From: JAZRWQ01 sp045541395
GTDB lineage: Bacteria; Bacillota; Clostridia; Oscillospirales; UMGS1783
DNA: 64,000 bases
Assembly: GCA_045541395.1 (NCBI GenBank)
Contig: JAZQIZ010000031.1
Span: 13,453-77,452, forward strand
Reading direction: 5' to 3'
The position numbers and the translations under genes were made by a program. Positions within the stretch are counted from its first letter, which is position 1, and every line of letters starts with the position of its first letter. The notes under the pieces were generated by a model that saw nothing but the letters and a program-made list of their open reading frames with translations, was not told where the DNA came from and did not search any database. Positions 42,119 through 49,775 of this stretch are shown here, piece after piece.

Positions 42119-43102
42119 TTATTCTTCGGCAGCAGCACGGGCATAGCCTTCGTTTACGGCAATCTGTTTGCCCTGCTCGGAGGCTATCCAGTTAAAAAGA
42201 ATCCTTTCGGGCGAGTTCTTTTCGGCGGTCTTCTTAATTACCACGTAAAAGTTCTGCGAGAGCTCGTAGGTGCCGTCTTCTATGGCCTGATTAGAGGGCA
42301 TTACTCCGTTGTAGGAAAGAATTTTGCTGGTCTCTAAAGTCCAGTCCTCCATTTGGGTAAGGTAATAATAAACCGTGTAACCAATGGCTTCATCGGTTCC
42401 TTTGTAATTGGCTATAGCCTCCAGAAGGCCGCCCATGGAACCAACAATGTAATCATTGCCCATATAATAGTGATCTCCAAAATTGAAGAACATATCAAAT
42501 AAGGTCTGGGAACCGCTGTCATGGTTTCGCATATAAGGCACAATGGCTTCATCGTTACCGCCGAGATCTGCCCAGTTTTTAGTTTCCCCACTAAATATGC
42601 CTATAACGTCTTCATAGTTTACGTTTTCAACAGGGTTATCCTTGCCGGTAATAAAAACAAGGGCATCCTGAGCAATGGGAATGAATTCAAACTCATTGGC
42701 ATACTCTGTTTTTACCTCCTCGGCAGGCTCGTAAGCTAAAATAATATCGAAGGTGCCGTCTCTTAAGCGTTCGTAGTTTGAGGTCGTAGAGCCGTCGAAG
42801 GTTAAAAGCTTGGTGGCTTCTTCTCTTGTAAGGCCAAGAGCATTTGCGGTAAGGGCCTCACCTAAGGGCAGCGCCGCCAATGAGCCGCCCATTTTAGGGT
42901 AATTATCCATAGTGAACTCAAACTCTTCATCAACTGTTACCGTTACAGGTTCGGGAGGCAAAGAGGGCTCTTCCGAAGAGGATGGGGCCGTAACGGAGGG
43001 CTTGGGTTCGGGGGTCACGGAAGGCGAGGGTTCTTCCTTTTTGCAGGCGCAAATAGAAAATAAAAGTATAAGGGAAAGTATAAATGCTAAGAATCTTTTC
43101 AT
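42119..43102 (-). CDS. PstS-like substrate-binding lipoprotein, copy B
   Basis: A 327-residue lipoprotein (lipobox SICAC). A Pro/Ser-rich spacer with PSVTPEPKPSVTAPS is followed by a type-2 periplasmic-binding-protein fold of the PstS type: MGGSLAALPLGEALTANALG, FDGSTTSNYERLRDGTFDIILAY, VFITGKDNPVENV, IFSGETKNWADLGG and YMRNHDSGSQTLFD. The pattern GxFxGxxxxW plus an R-x-x-x-S-G-S motif is shared with phosphate-binding proteins. No pst permease genes lie nearby. It is a tandem paralogue of the next gene and its first part is almost identical to it in DNA. Confidence 0.82.
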   Translation of the reverse strand: MKRFLAFILSLILLFSICACKKEEPSPSVTPEPKPSVTAPSSSEEPSLPPEPVTVTVDEEFEFTMDNYPKMGGSLAALPLGEALTANALGLTREEATKLLTFDGSTTSNYERLRDGTFDIILAYEPAEEVKTEYANEFEFIPIAQDALVFITGKDNPVENVNYEDVIGIFSGETKNWADLGGNDEAIVPYMRNHDSGSQTLFDMFFNFGDHYYMGNDYIVGSMGGLLEAIANYKGTDEAIGYTVYYYLTQMEDWTLETSKILSYNGVMPSNQAIEDGTYELSQNFYVVIKKTAEKNSPERILFNWIASEQGKQIAVNEGYARAAAEE

Positions 43103-43123
43103 ATTGGTTTCTCCTGTGAGTAA

Positions 43124-44092
43124 TTATTTGGGAGTTACATATCCTTCGTTCTCGGCAATCTGTTTGCCTTGCTCAGAGGATATCCAGTTATATAGCACCC
43201 TTTCGGGGGAGTTTTTCTCGGCGTCCTTACGGATGACCACGTAAAACTGGTTGGTAAGCTTGTATTTACCGTTTTCTATGGTTTCAAAGGACGGCATTAC
43301 ACCATCTACCGCAAGAAGCTTGCTGGTTTCAAGGGTTGATGCCTCCATTTTGGTAAGGTAATAATGGACAGTGTATCCTATGGCCTCATCAGTGCCCTTG
43401 TAATCGGCAATGGCCTCAAGAAGCCCCGCCATAGAGCCTACAACGTATTCGTTTTTTATATGCTCTGTATCATTGAGATCAAAGAATATCTCAAAGAGGG
43501 TATGGGAGCCGCTTTCGGGATTTCTGATATATGGAACTACAGCTTTATCTTCTCCCTTGACCTGGCTCCAGTTAGTTATTTTTCCGTTGAATATATCGCT
43601 TATCTCTTCGGAGCTCAATCCATCTACACTGTTGTTTTTGCCGGTAATGAAAACCAGCGCATCCACACCTATTGGGGTAAACTCAAACTCATCGGTATAA
43701 GTTACCTCTTCGGCAGGCTCGTAAGCTAAAATAATATCAAAGGTTCCGTCTCTTAAGCGTTCGTAATTGGAGGTGGTAGAGCCGTCGAAGGTTAAAAGTT
43801 TTGTGGCTTCCTCCCTTGTTAAATCAAGGACGTTGGCAGTAAGCGCCTCACCTAAGGGCAGGGCCGCTAAGGAGCCTCCCATTTTAGGGTAATTATCCAT
43901 AGTGAACTCAAACTTTTCATCAACTGTTCCCGTTACAGATTCGGGAGGCAAAGAGGGCTCTTCCGAAGAGGATGGGGCCGTAACGGAGGGCTTGGGTTCG
44001 GGGGTAACAGAAGGCGAGGGTTCTTCCTTTTTGCAGGCGCAAATAGAAAGGACAAGTATTACTGCAAGTAAAAATATAAGCAACTTTTTCAT
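43124..44092 (-). CDS. PstS-like substrate-binding lipoprotein, copy A
   Basis: A 322-residue paralogue of the downstream gene: lipobox SICAC, the same PSVTPEPKPSVTAPS spacer, then the PstS-like fold with FDGSTTSNYERLRDG, IFNGKITNWSQVKG and YIRNPESGSHTLFE. The R-N-P-E-S-G-S segment matches the phosphate-binding loop type of PstS proteins. The N-terminal parts of the two copies are far more alike than the C-terminal halves, which suggests gene conversion or a recent partial duplication. It follows the WG-type lipoprotein gene by 11 nt. Confidence 0.82.
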   Translation of the reverse strand: MKKLLIFLLAVILVLSICACKKEEPSPSVTPEPKPSVTAPSSSEEPSLPPESVTGTVDEKFEFTMDNYPKMGGSLAALPLGEALTANVLDLTREEATKLLTFDGSTTSNYERLRDGTFDIILAYEPAEEVTYTDEFEFTPIGVDALVFITGKNNSVDGLSSEEISDIFNGKITNWSQVKGEDKAVVPYIRNPESGSHTLFEIFFDLNDTEHIKNEYVVGSMAGLLEAIADYKGTDEAIGYTVHYYLTKMEASTLETSKLLAVDGVMPSFETIENGKYKLTNQFYVVIRKDAEKNSPERVLYNWISSEQGKQIAENEGYVTPK

Positions 44093-44103
44093 AAATATCC
44101 TCC

Positions 44104-45318
44104 TTAATCCATATGAATTCCTATGCTCATTATTTCATTCAGGTCTGTATCCTTAACGTAGCACATACCGTTTTTGCAGTATGATATGCCGTTGCCGAAG
44201 GCTATAAGGTATTCACATTTCGTTATGCTGCCGCAGGAAATGTCGTATATAAAAGAGATATCTTCGTTACTTTCGTAATCGTAGCCGAACATACGAAATT
44301 CGGTATCACCTACCCGCATATAGGTTGAGACGCCGTCAAGCACATGCATTTTTTCAGTTTCCCGTTCATAAATAAACCCTTTTATCTTGGTTGGGTCATA
44401 CTCCTCGGATTCCATATACATACCCATAACGTAATCTTCGTCCACACCGTACATCGCGCTTGTATAGGAAGCAGGAACGGTACATAAAAGCTCACCATCT
44501 GCTGATATCATGGAGGTGACACCCTCGCAATCATTATGAACGTAGCCAATGAAAGAGCTTTCGCCTTTTTTCCACCGTAAATCATTTGAAGGGTAATCCA
44601 CAGAAACGGTTTTCTTGCAGCCGGGGCAATATATCTCATAAGGGCCTTCTTCCTTGCTATCCTCGTAGCTTAAGGACATATCCTTCTGCAGGTCCTCATT
44701 GTAATATTCGGAAACTCTCTTATTCCCCTCTTTAGCAGGTGTAAGAATTCTTATTACATTTCCCTTAGCTTCAATATAACCGTAATACTCCAGCACATTA
44801 CGGCCGTCATCTCTTATAAGTAGAAAAGGAGAATCGTAGAGATCAAGGTATTTATCTTCAATATACGCCTCATTCAGGCCTGTAGGGCGCACAAGATAAT
44901 AAACATAGTTTTCTGTACTGAGAGCTCCACAGAATTCATAAACGGGATCGCAGATGATCTCACCGTCTAAGGTGCAAAAGCCTACCCGATCTTCCTTGTG
45001 ACAGTAATTACCCTCCATGCCGCTTGCAAAACGACCGATATAGGGCATAACCGTACCATAATCATCACTCGGAATAAACTCGCCTACAAATTCACCGTAA
45101 TAGCGGGAATAGTTTTCCTGCCGCGCTTCCAGCTTTTTTATTTCATTCACGGAAAATACTATATTTCCGTTTTGGTCTTCGGTTACGTTCTGGGAAGTGG
45201 ACGTTACCTGTTCAGGGTCCTGGGAAGTGGATGGGGCCTGTTCAGGCTTATTCCCAACACAGGCGCAAAGGGAAAGCAATAGCAATACCGCAAGAAAAAG
45301 TACTAAAATTTTTTTCAT
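44104..45318 (-). CDS. WG-repeat-like lipoprotein, first gene of the operon
   Basis: A 404-residue lipoprotein (lipobox LCAC) with a Ser/Gln/Pro-rich spacer. The segment IVFSVNEIKKLEARQENYSR aligns with FSVDEIKELEPAPKKE in the last gene of the operon, and DRVGFCTLDGEIICDPVYEF is WG-repeat-like. Like that protein it has Cys pairs (YCPGCKKTV and a later NDCEG). The rest is beta-rich with no domain I recognise. It is the first gene behind the unusual promoter at 45372-45477. The two ends of the operon thus encode related beta-rich proteins around two binding proteins. Confidence 0.75.
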   Translation of the reverse strand: MKKILVLFLAVLLLLSLCACVGNKPEQAPSTSQDPEQVTSTSQNVTEDQNGNIVFSVNEIKKLEARQENYSRYYGEFVGEFIPSDDYGTVMPYIGRFASGMEGNYCHKEDRVGFCTLDGEIICDPVYEFCGALSTENYVYYLVRPTGLNEAYIEDKYLDLYDSPFLLIRDDGRNVLEYYGYIEAKGNVIRILTPAKEGNKRVSEYYNEDLQKDMSLSYEDSKEEGPYEIYCPGCKKTVSVDYPSNDLRWKKGESSFIGYVHNDCEGVTSMISADGELLCTVPASYTSAMYGVDEDYVMGMYMESEEYDPTKIKGFIYERETEKMHVLDGVSTYMRVGDTEFRMFGYDYESNEDISFIYDISCGSITKCEYLIAFGNGISYCKNGMCYVKDTDLNEIMSIGIHMD

Positions 45319-45371
45319 TATTACAGCCCCTTTCGGACACTTTTTTGGAGAATATTCCCTTGTTTGATTAT

Positions 45372-45477
45372 ATTTTATATGAAAGAAAATTTGCTGTCAA
45401 CAAAAAAAATTTTATATTTTTACTTTTTTTCTTTAAATATGACAAAGCAGTTACAAAACGGTTACAAAACGGTTACA
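45372..45477 (-). promoter_or_regulatory. lipoprotein-operon promoter with 11-bp upstream direct repeats
   Basis: On the minus strand TTGACA (45395-45400), 17-bp spacer, TAAAAT (45372-45377). Three TGTAAC repeats at exact 11-bp intervals lie at 45450-45455, 45461-45466 and 45472-45477, and a degenerate fourth (TGTCAT) at 45439-45444. The unit is TGTAACCGTTT. The proximal perfect repeat is 49 bp from the -35 box. Eleven-bp direct repeats of this kind are typical of OmpR/PhoB-type response regulators, and the PstS-like genes downstream make phosphate control an option. Confidence 0.7.
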
Positions 45478-45512
45478 AATTCAATTGTATTATTTTGCCA
45501 AATGTATTTATG

Positions 45513-45551
45513 TAAAAAAATTACCCTGCCGGTAACAGCGGCAGGGTAAAG
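45513..45551 (-). terminator. terminator of the KDG-type operon
   Basis: Minus-strand hairpin TTACCCTGCCG-CTGTTAC-CGGCAGGGTAA followed by TTTTTTT, 27 nt after the dehydrogenase gene. Confidence 0.85.
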
Positions 45552-45576
45552 CCTTGGGTTTAAAAGAGGAAATAAA

Positions 45577-46569
45577 TTATTTTACGTTTTGTTTGTATTC
45601 GGGATTAAGAAGGGTTTTTAATTCCTTGCCATCTAAGAAATCTACAGCGTTGCGAGCGGCGAACATACCTGCATACATAACCGCATCGTTGGTATTGGCG
45701 CCGATATGGGGCTCTAAGATACAGTTTTTAATGCCTAAGAAGGGGCAATCGGGGGAAACGGGCTCTACTCTCAGAACGTCAAGGCCTGCGCCTGCGATAG
45801 TACCGTTCTTTAAAGCTTCAGCCAGATCCTCTTCAACAATAAGAGCGCCGCGGCCTGTATTAATAAGGAAAGCGGTATCTTTCATTTTGGAAAGGAACTC
45901 TTTATCTACCATATCCCTTGTTTCATCGGTACAGGGGCAATGAAGAGAGATAACGTCGGACTCTTTAATGAGGGTCTCCATATCAACCGACTTAACGTTA
46001 TACTGCTTGCCTATTTCTTCGTTGAAGTAAGGGTCGTAAGCAATAACGTGGCAGTCAAAGCCCATAAGCATTTTTGCCAAAGTCTGAGGAATACCGCCGA
46101 AGCCTATAAGGCCAACGGTTTTGTTATAAAGCTGAATACCGTTGCGGGATTCCAGGAAACGGCTCCAGTCACAATTATGAACCTCTTCGTTACCGGGAAC
46201 GATGTTTCTCATAAGGCAGAGCATTAAGGTCAAAGCGCATTCTGCAACAGGGCGGTTAAAGGAACCTGCGGCATTGCATATAGCCACACCGTTTGCATTT
46301 GCGGCAGGGTAATCCATTTCGTCGGTGCCAACGCCGAAGCGGGAAAGGAGCTTCAGCTCGGGAGCGAGGTAATTGATAGTTTCAGCAGGGAGCTTTTCGC
46401 CTGCGGAGATAATTACGTTATAACCCTTTAAGCCTTCTTTGAAATCGGCGGTGTTGCGGGTCGCGAAATCGAGTAATACTGCCTCGTGGCCTGAGTTATT
46501 TATAAATTCACACATTGCTTCTCTGATGAAGCGGGGCTGCTGTTTGCCTATTATAGCTACTTTACCCAT
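45577..46569 (-). CDS. D-isomer-specific 2-hydroxyacid dehydrogenase
   Basis: A 330-residue enzyme of the phosphoglycerate-dehydrogenase-like family. Catalytic residues are visible: Arg in INTGRGALIVEEDL, Glu in DVLRVEPVS, His in LEPHIGANT. The dinucleotide loop reads VGLIGFGGIPQTLAK, where the third Gly of GxGxxG is Pro, a deviation. Last gene of the aldolase-kdgK-yhcH-eda operon (13 nt after eda). It may reduce a keto acid or glyoxylate-type product made by the aldolases, or oxidise a sugar acid; substrate unknown. Confidence 0.88.
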   Translation of the reverse strand: MGKVAIIGKQQPRFIREAMCEFINNSGHEAVLLDFATRNTADFKEGLKGYNVIISAGEKLPAETINYLAPELKLLSRFGVGTDEMDYPAANANGVAICNAAGSFNRPVAECALTLMLCLMRNIVPGNEEVHNCDWSRFLESRNGIQLYNKTVGLIGFGGIPQTLAKMLMGFDCHVIAYDPYFNEEIGKQYNVKSVDMETLIKESDVISLHCPCTDETRDMVDKEFLSKMKDTAFLINTGRGALIVEEDLAEALKNGTIAGAGLDVLRVEPVSPDCPFLGIKNCILEPHIGANTNDAVMYAGMFAARNAVDFLDGKELKTLLNPEYKQNVK

Positions 46570-46582
46570 TGTTTATTCCTCC

Positions 46583-47269
46583 TTAGGGGATAATAGGAAG
46601 GTCTTTTTTAGCTTCCTGAACCTTTTCAATGAAAGCGGCAACCTGCTTGGTGATCCAGCCGAGACCTTCTTTTTCGATCATATCAAAATTCATAAAGGTA
46701 CGGGCACCGCTTACTGCGCAGGCACCTGCCTTAATGAAATCGGCGCAGTTATCAAGGTTGATACCGCCGGAGGGAATGAGGTTTACGTCGGGGAACACCA
46801 TTTTAAGGTTGGTCATATACTTAGCGCCGCCAACGCCGCCGGGGAATATTTTAACCATAGTAGCGCCTGCGCGCATTGCGGTGAATACTTCGGTTGCGGT
46901 AAATGCGCCGGAGAAGGTAGGAACGTTGTAACGGTTTGCAACGTCTAAAACGTCCTCAACGATGCAGGGGTTAACAATAATGCTGCCGCCGTGTAAAATA
47001 ACTTCTCTTGCAGTTGTTGCATCCAGAACGGTGCCTGCGGCAACCAGCATCTCCTTGCCGAAATGGGAGGAGATAGCTTCAATGGCGTCTAAAGCATAAG
47101 GGGTCGTCATAGTAACCTCAACGGCTCTTGCACCGCCGTCATACATAGCCTGAGCGTATTTGATCCAATCTGCCTTTTCATGGAGCTTGATGCAGGGCAG
47201 AACGCCTGTTTCCTTAATGCGGCGGACGGTATATTCTCTTAAGGTTTCATCACTTCTGTTCATTTTCAT
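46583..47269 (-). CDS. eda: bifunctional 4-hydroxy-2-oxoglutarate / KDPG aldolase
   Basis: A 228-residue class I aldolase that splits 2-keto-3-deoxy-6-phosphogluconate into pyruvate and glyceraldehyde-3-phosphate. Active-site residues are Glu in GARAVEVTMTTPYA, Thr in VAAGTVLDA and the Schiff-base Lys in ATMVKIFPGG; IPSGGINLDN closes the phosphate site. It lies 4 nt after yhcH in an operon with a KDG-kinase homologue, the classic pair for hexuronate breakdown. Confidence 0.92.
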   Translation of the reverse strand: MKMNRSDETLREYTVRRIKETGVLPCIKLHEKADWIKYAQAMYDGGARAVEVTMTTPYALDAIEAISSHFGKEMLVAAGTVLDATTAREVILHGGSIIVNPCIVEDVLDVANRYNVPTFSGAFTATEVFTAMRAGATMVKIFPGGVGGAKYMTNLKMVFPDVNLIPSGGINLDNCADFIKAGACAVSGARTFMNFDMIEKEGLGWITKQVAAFIEKVQEAKKDLPIIP

Positions 47270-47273
47270 ATCC

Positions 47274-47723
47274 TCACTTAATTTTTATTTTAACAATGAG
47301 CTTATTAATAAAGCAGGGCTCATCATTTACGGCAACACAGGGCTGATGGGAATCATCAGGCAGGGTTATCATAAAGTAATTTACGGGCATGGTTAAAACG
47401 TCACCCTTGCCTTCAAGAAGGTAAGCGTCGGCCTTTTCATCATAGCTTACTTCCTTAAGGGTGGCTTTATGGGCATAGCCAATACCCTCAAGGCCTTCGG
47501 CAACAAAATGGATATCCACGTAATCTCTGTGAGCTTCAAAGGGGCAATCCTTTAAAAGCTTGGTGTTGCAGGGACGAACGCGAACTAAAATATCTTCATT
47601 AATAACAATATCTTCTTCCTTGGGGTTTTCATCCTTATACTGAGCAAGAAAATCCAGTGCGGTTTTATAATCTTCGCCTAAGCCGTAATAAAGATGACGG
47701 TTATCTATATGGTCTATAATCAT
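47274..47723 (-). CDS. YhcH/YjgK/YiaL family protein
   Basis: A 149-residue cupin-like protein of the YhcH/YiaL (EbgC-like) family. Typical segments are RPCNTKLLKDCPFEAHRDYVDIHFVAEG with the metal-binding His and Glu residues, and PDDSHQPCVAV near the end. Members accompany sialic-acid and uncommon sugar-acid operons, and several are thought to act as anomerases or isomerases. The start at 47723 follows AAAGGAGAT; an upstream extension into kdgK is rejected. It lies between kdgK and eda. Confidence 0.85.
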   Translation of the reverse strand: MIIDHIDNRHLYYGLGEDYKTALDFLAQYKDENPKEEDIVINEDILVRVRPCNTKLLKDCPFEAHRDYVDIHFVAEGLEGIGYAHKATLKEVSYDEKADAYLLEGKGDVLTMPVNYFMITLPDDSHQPCVAVNDEPCFINKLIVKIKIK

Positions 47724-47736
47724 TTTAATATCTCCT

Positions 47737-48756
47737 TTATCTCTGAACTCTGCCTGAGCCGCCGCCTGCAAGCATTGCATTTACTTCGTCTAAGGTAACC
47801 AGGTTATAGTCGCCCATAATTGTCTGCTTCAAAGCGGAAGCGGCAACCGCAAATTCACCTGTACGCTCCAAGGAATAGCCGGAAAGGAGCCCGAAGATCA
47901 TTGCTGCGCTGAAGGAAGCGCCACCGCCGCCTCTGTCTACAAGATGGATGGTATAGCGGGTGGTCTCATAAAATTCCTCGCCGTTATAAAGCAGAGCTGC
48001 CCAGGTATTTTCCGAAGCATTGGAGCCTTCTCGCAAAGTAGAGGCAATAAACTTAAAGCCAAAGCGCTCCTTAAGCTCCTTAAAGGCCTGTTCGTATTCT
48101 TCGCGGCTATGGTTAAACATACCGTGGCCTACCTTGGCAAACTGAAGGCCCAGCATTTTATCCGCATCCTCAAGGCCGCCGATGCAAACGTCAACGTACT
48201 CCATTAAAGGAACCATTACCTCTTTGGCCTTTTCTACTGTCCATAATTTAGCTCTGTAGTTAAGGTCACAGGAAACAGTAACACCGTGTTTCTTTGCACA
48301 TTTTACAGCTTCCATTGTAAACTCAGCGGCCGCATCGGAAATAGCAGGGGTAATACCTGCAAAATGGAACCAATCGGCACCTTCAAAGGCAGAGTCAAAA
48401 TCAAAATCGGAAGCTTTGGCGGTAGATATTGCGGAATTCTTTCTATCATAAATTACAACGGAGGGGCGTACAGCCGCGCCGTTTTCATAAAAGTTAAGGC
48501 CCAGTCTTTCACCGCCGCGGGCAATATAGCTTGTATCTACACCCTGCATTCTTAATTTCTGAATACAGATATCGCCTAACTGGTTTTCGGGCAGCTTGGT
48601 AATATAAATACTGTTTGCGCCGAAACGGGCAAGTGAGGTTGCAACAATGCTTTCATCGCCGCCGTAATAGGCTTCAAAGCTGTCTACCTGCTCAAAGCGC
48701 TTGTTACCTGCGGGCATAAAGCGGATCATCATTTCCCCTAAGGTTACTACTTTCAT
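47737..48756 (-). CDS. 2-keto-3-deoxygluconate kinase-like PfkB protein with altered active site
   Basis: A 339-residue PfkB-family protein of the KdgK type; KdgK makes KDPG for Eda. It has the N-terminal LGEMMIRFMPAGNKRFEQVD, GGDESIVATSLARFG, the middle ISTAKASDFDFD and the C-terminal LVDRGGGGASFSAAMIFG. The PfkB signature normally reads DxxGAGDxF/VGGGDSF with the catalytic Asp; here the Asp position is Ala (codon GCT). This would cripple a normal kinase unless another residue substitutes. Its operon place between a class II aldolase and YhcH/Eda supports a KDG role in origin. Confidence 0.84.
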   Translation of the reverse strand: MKVVTLGEMMIRFMPAGNKRFEQVDSFEAYYGGDESIVATSLARFGANSIYITKLPENQLGDICIQKLRMQGVDTSYIARGGERLGLNFYENGAAVRPSVVIYDRKNSAISTAKASDFDFDSAFEGADWFHFAGITPAISDAAAEFTMEAVKCAKKHGVTVSCDLNYRAKLWTVEKAKEVMVPLMEYVDVCIGGLEDADKMLGLQFAKVGHGMFNHSREEYEQAFKELKERFGFKFIASTLREGSNASENTWAALLYNGEEFYETTRYTIHLVDRGGGGASFSAAMIFGLLSGYSLERTGEFAVAASALKQTIMGDYNLVTLDEVNAMLAGGGSGRVQR

Positions 48757-48790
48757 AAGCGTTCTCCTTTTATTTTAATTAAAATTAATA

Positions 48791-49606
48791 TCAGGTCTTG
48801 CCGTAGCCTTCTTTAAAGTAAATACGGCCTGCTTTAACCCAACGGTCCTCTATTTCGATCATTTTTTTGGTATCCTTTATGTGCAGATACATATTTGCCG
48901 CCTTTTCCACTACCTGAGCGCAAACCTTTGCTTCTGCAAGGGAGGAACCAACACAAACGGGGCCGTGATTTCTTATTAAAACTGCGTTGGCTTCGCCGAT
49001 AGAATCGGTTACCACCTCGCCTAATTCAACGTGCTTTTCGGAAGGCACGAAGCGGTAAGAAAGAGGAATTCCGCCGCCCAAAAGCTGACACATTTCTTCC
49101 GACATAGGAGGAATGCCACCTTCAATACAGCAGCAGGCCATTGCATAAGGGGAATGGCTGTGCACTATTGCGTTTACATCTGCACGGCGGTTCATAATGC
49201 CTCTGTGAAGCTCCCTTTCGCTTGTAGGAAGCCTGAAACCGTCTACAATCTTACCGTCCGGCGCCATTACTACAAGATCTTCCGGCTTCATTACGTGATA
49301 GCCTACCTTGGAGGGGGTAATTAAAATATTGCCGTCATTAAGACGAATACTTACGTTGCCCCAGGTACCTATTGTAAGGCCCATTTGCTCAAGCCAAAGG
49401 CAGGTATCTATTACCGACTGCCTTGTTTCTTTAGAATCCTCAGGAAGGGCCTTGGCATCCTTTGCGGGCTCTTCAAATTCTATTTTAATTCCATGGTCTG
49501 ACGCCCAGTCCTTTGCCGAAGGGGTAAGGATAGTACCCTTAGGCACCACTATTCTGGGGGCAGACGAAAAATGCTTTATATCTTCTAAGGTTATAAGTTC
49601 CGCCAT
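48791..49606 (-). CDS. class II aldolase/adducin family protein with short N-terminal extension
   Basis: A 271-residue protein. Residues 1-50 form a small extension with RIVVPKGTILTPSAKDWASD, of a type also seen at the N-termini of some microcompartment proteins. Residues from about 65 form a class II aldolase: GLTIGTWGNVSIRL, ITPSKVGY, zinc ligands in VNAIVHSHSPYAMA and VLIRNHGPVCVG, and a likely catalytic Glu in the MSEEM region. Relatives are fuculose-, rhamnulose- and ribulose-phosphate aldolases and epimerases. First gene of the operon behind a LacI-type palindrome. The substrate is probably a phosphorylated or keto sugar acid (inference). Confidence 0.87.
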   Translation of the reverse strand: MAELITLEDIKHFSSAPRIVVPKGTILTPSAKDWASDHGIKIEFEEPAKDAKALPEDSKETRQSVIDTCLWLEQMGLTIGTWGNVSIRLNDGNILITPSKVGYHVMKPEDLVVMAPDGKIVDGFRLPTSERELHRGIMNRRADVNAIVHSHSPYAMACCCIEGGIPPMSEEMCQLLGGGIPLSYRFVPSEKHVELGEVVTDSIGEANAVLIRNHGPVCVGSSLAEAKVCAQVVEKAANMYLHIKDTKKMIEIEDRWVKAGRIYFKEGYGKT

Positions 49607-49627
49607 TTTTTATCTCCTTTTTTTATT

Positions 49628-49649
49628 TTTGCGTAACCGATTACGCAAA
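49628..49649. promoter_or_regulatory. LacI-type operator upstream of the KDG-type operon
   Basis: A 22-bp near-perfect palindrome from TTTGCGTAAC to GATTACGCAAA (two central mismatches), 22 bp before the aldolase ATG. A candidate minus-strand promoter (TTGTGT, 16 bp, TATATT, about 49661-49688) places it just after the transcription start, where a repressor would act as a roadblock. The divergent LacI gene is the likely binder. It differs from the CGCAAACGATTGCG site at 20-22 kb. Confidence 0.78.
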
Positions 49650-49714
49650 GCGTACAATTACAATATAATACTTTGTAATTCTAACACAACGGGGCTCTTA
49701 TGTCAATACGGCTA

Positions 49715-49744
49715 TTGACTAAATACGGGAGGATAAAGTATAAT
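49715..49744 (+). promoter_or_regulatory. promoter of the second LacI gene
   Basis: TTGACT (49715-49720), 18-bp spacer, TATAAT (49739-49744), 31 bp before the ATG. Confidence 0.68.
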
Positions 49745-49775
49745 AAAATCACAGTATTTTACGGAGTTAAGCAAT

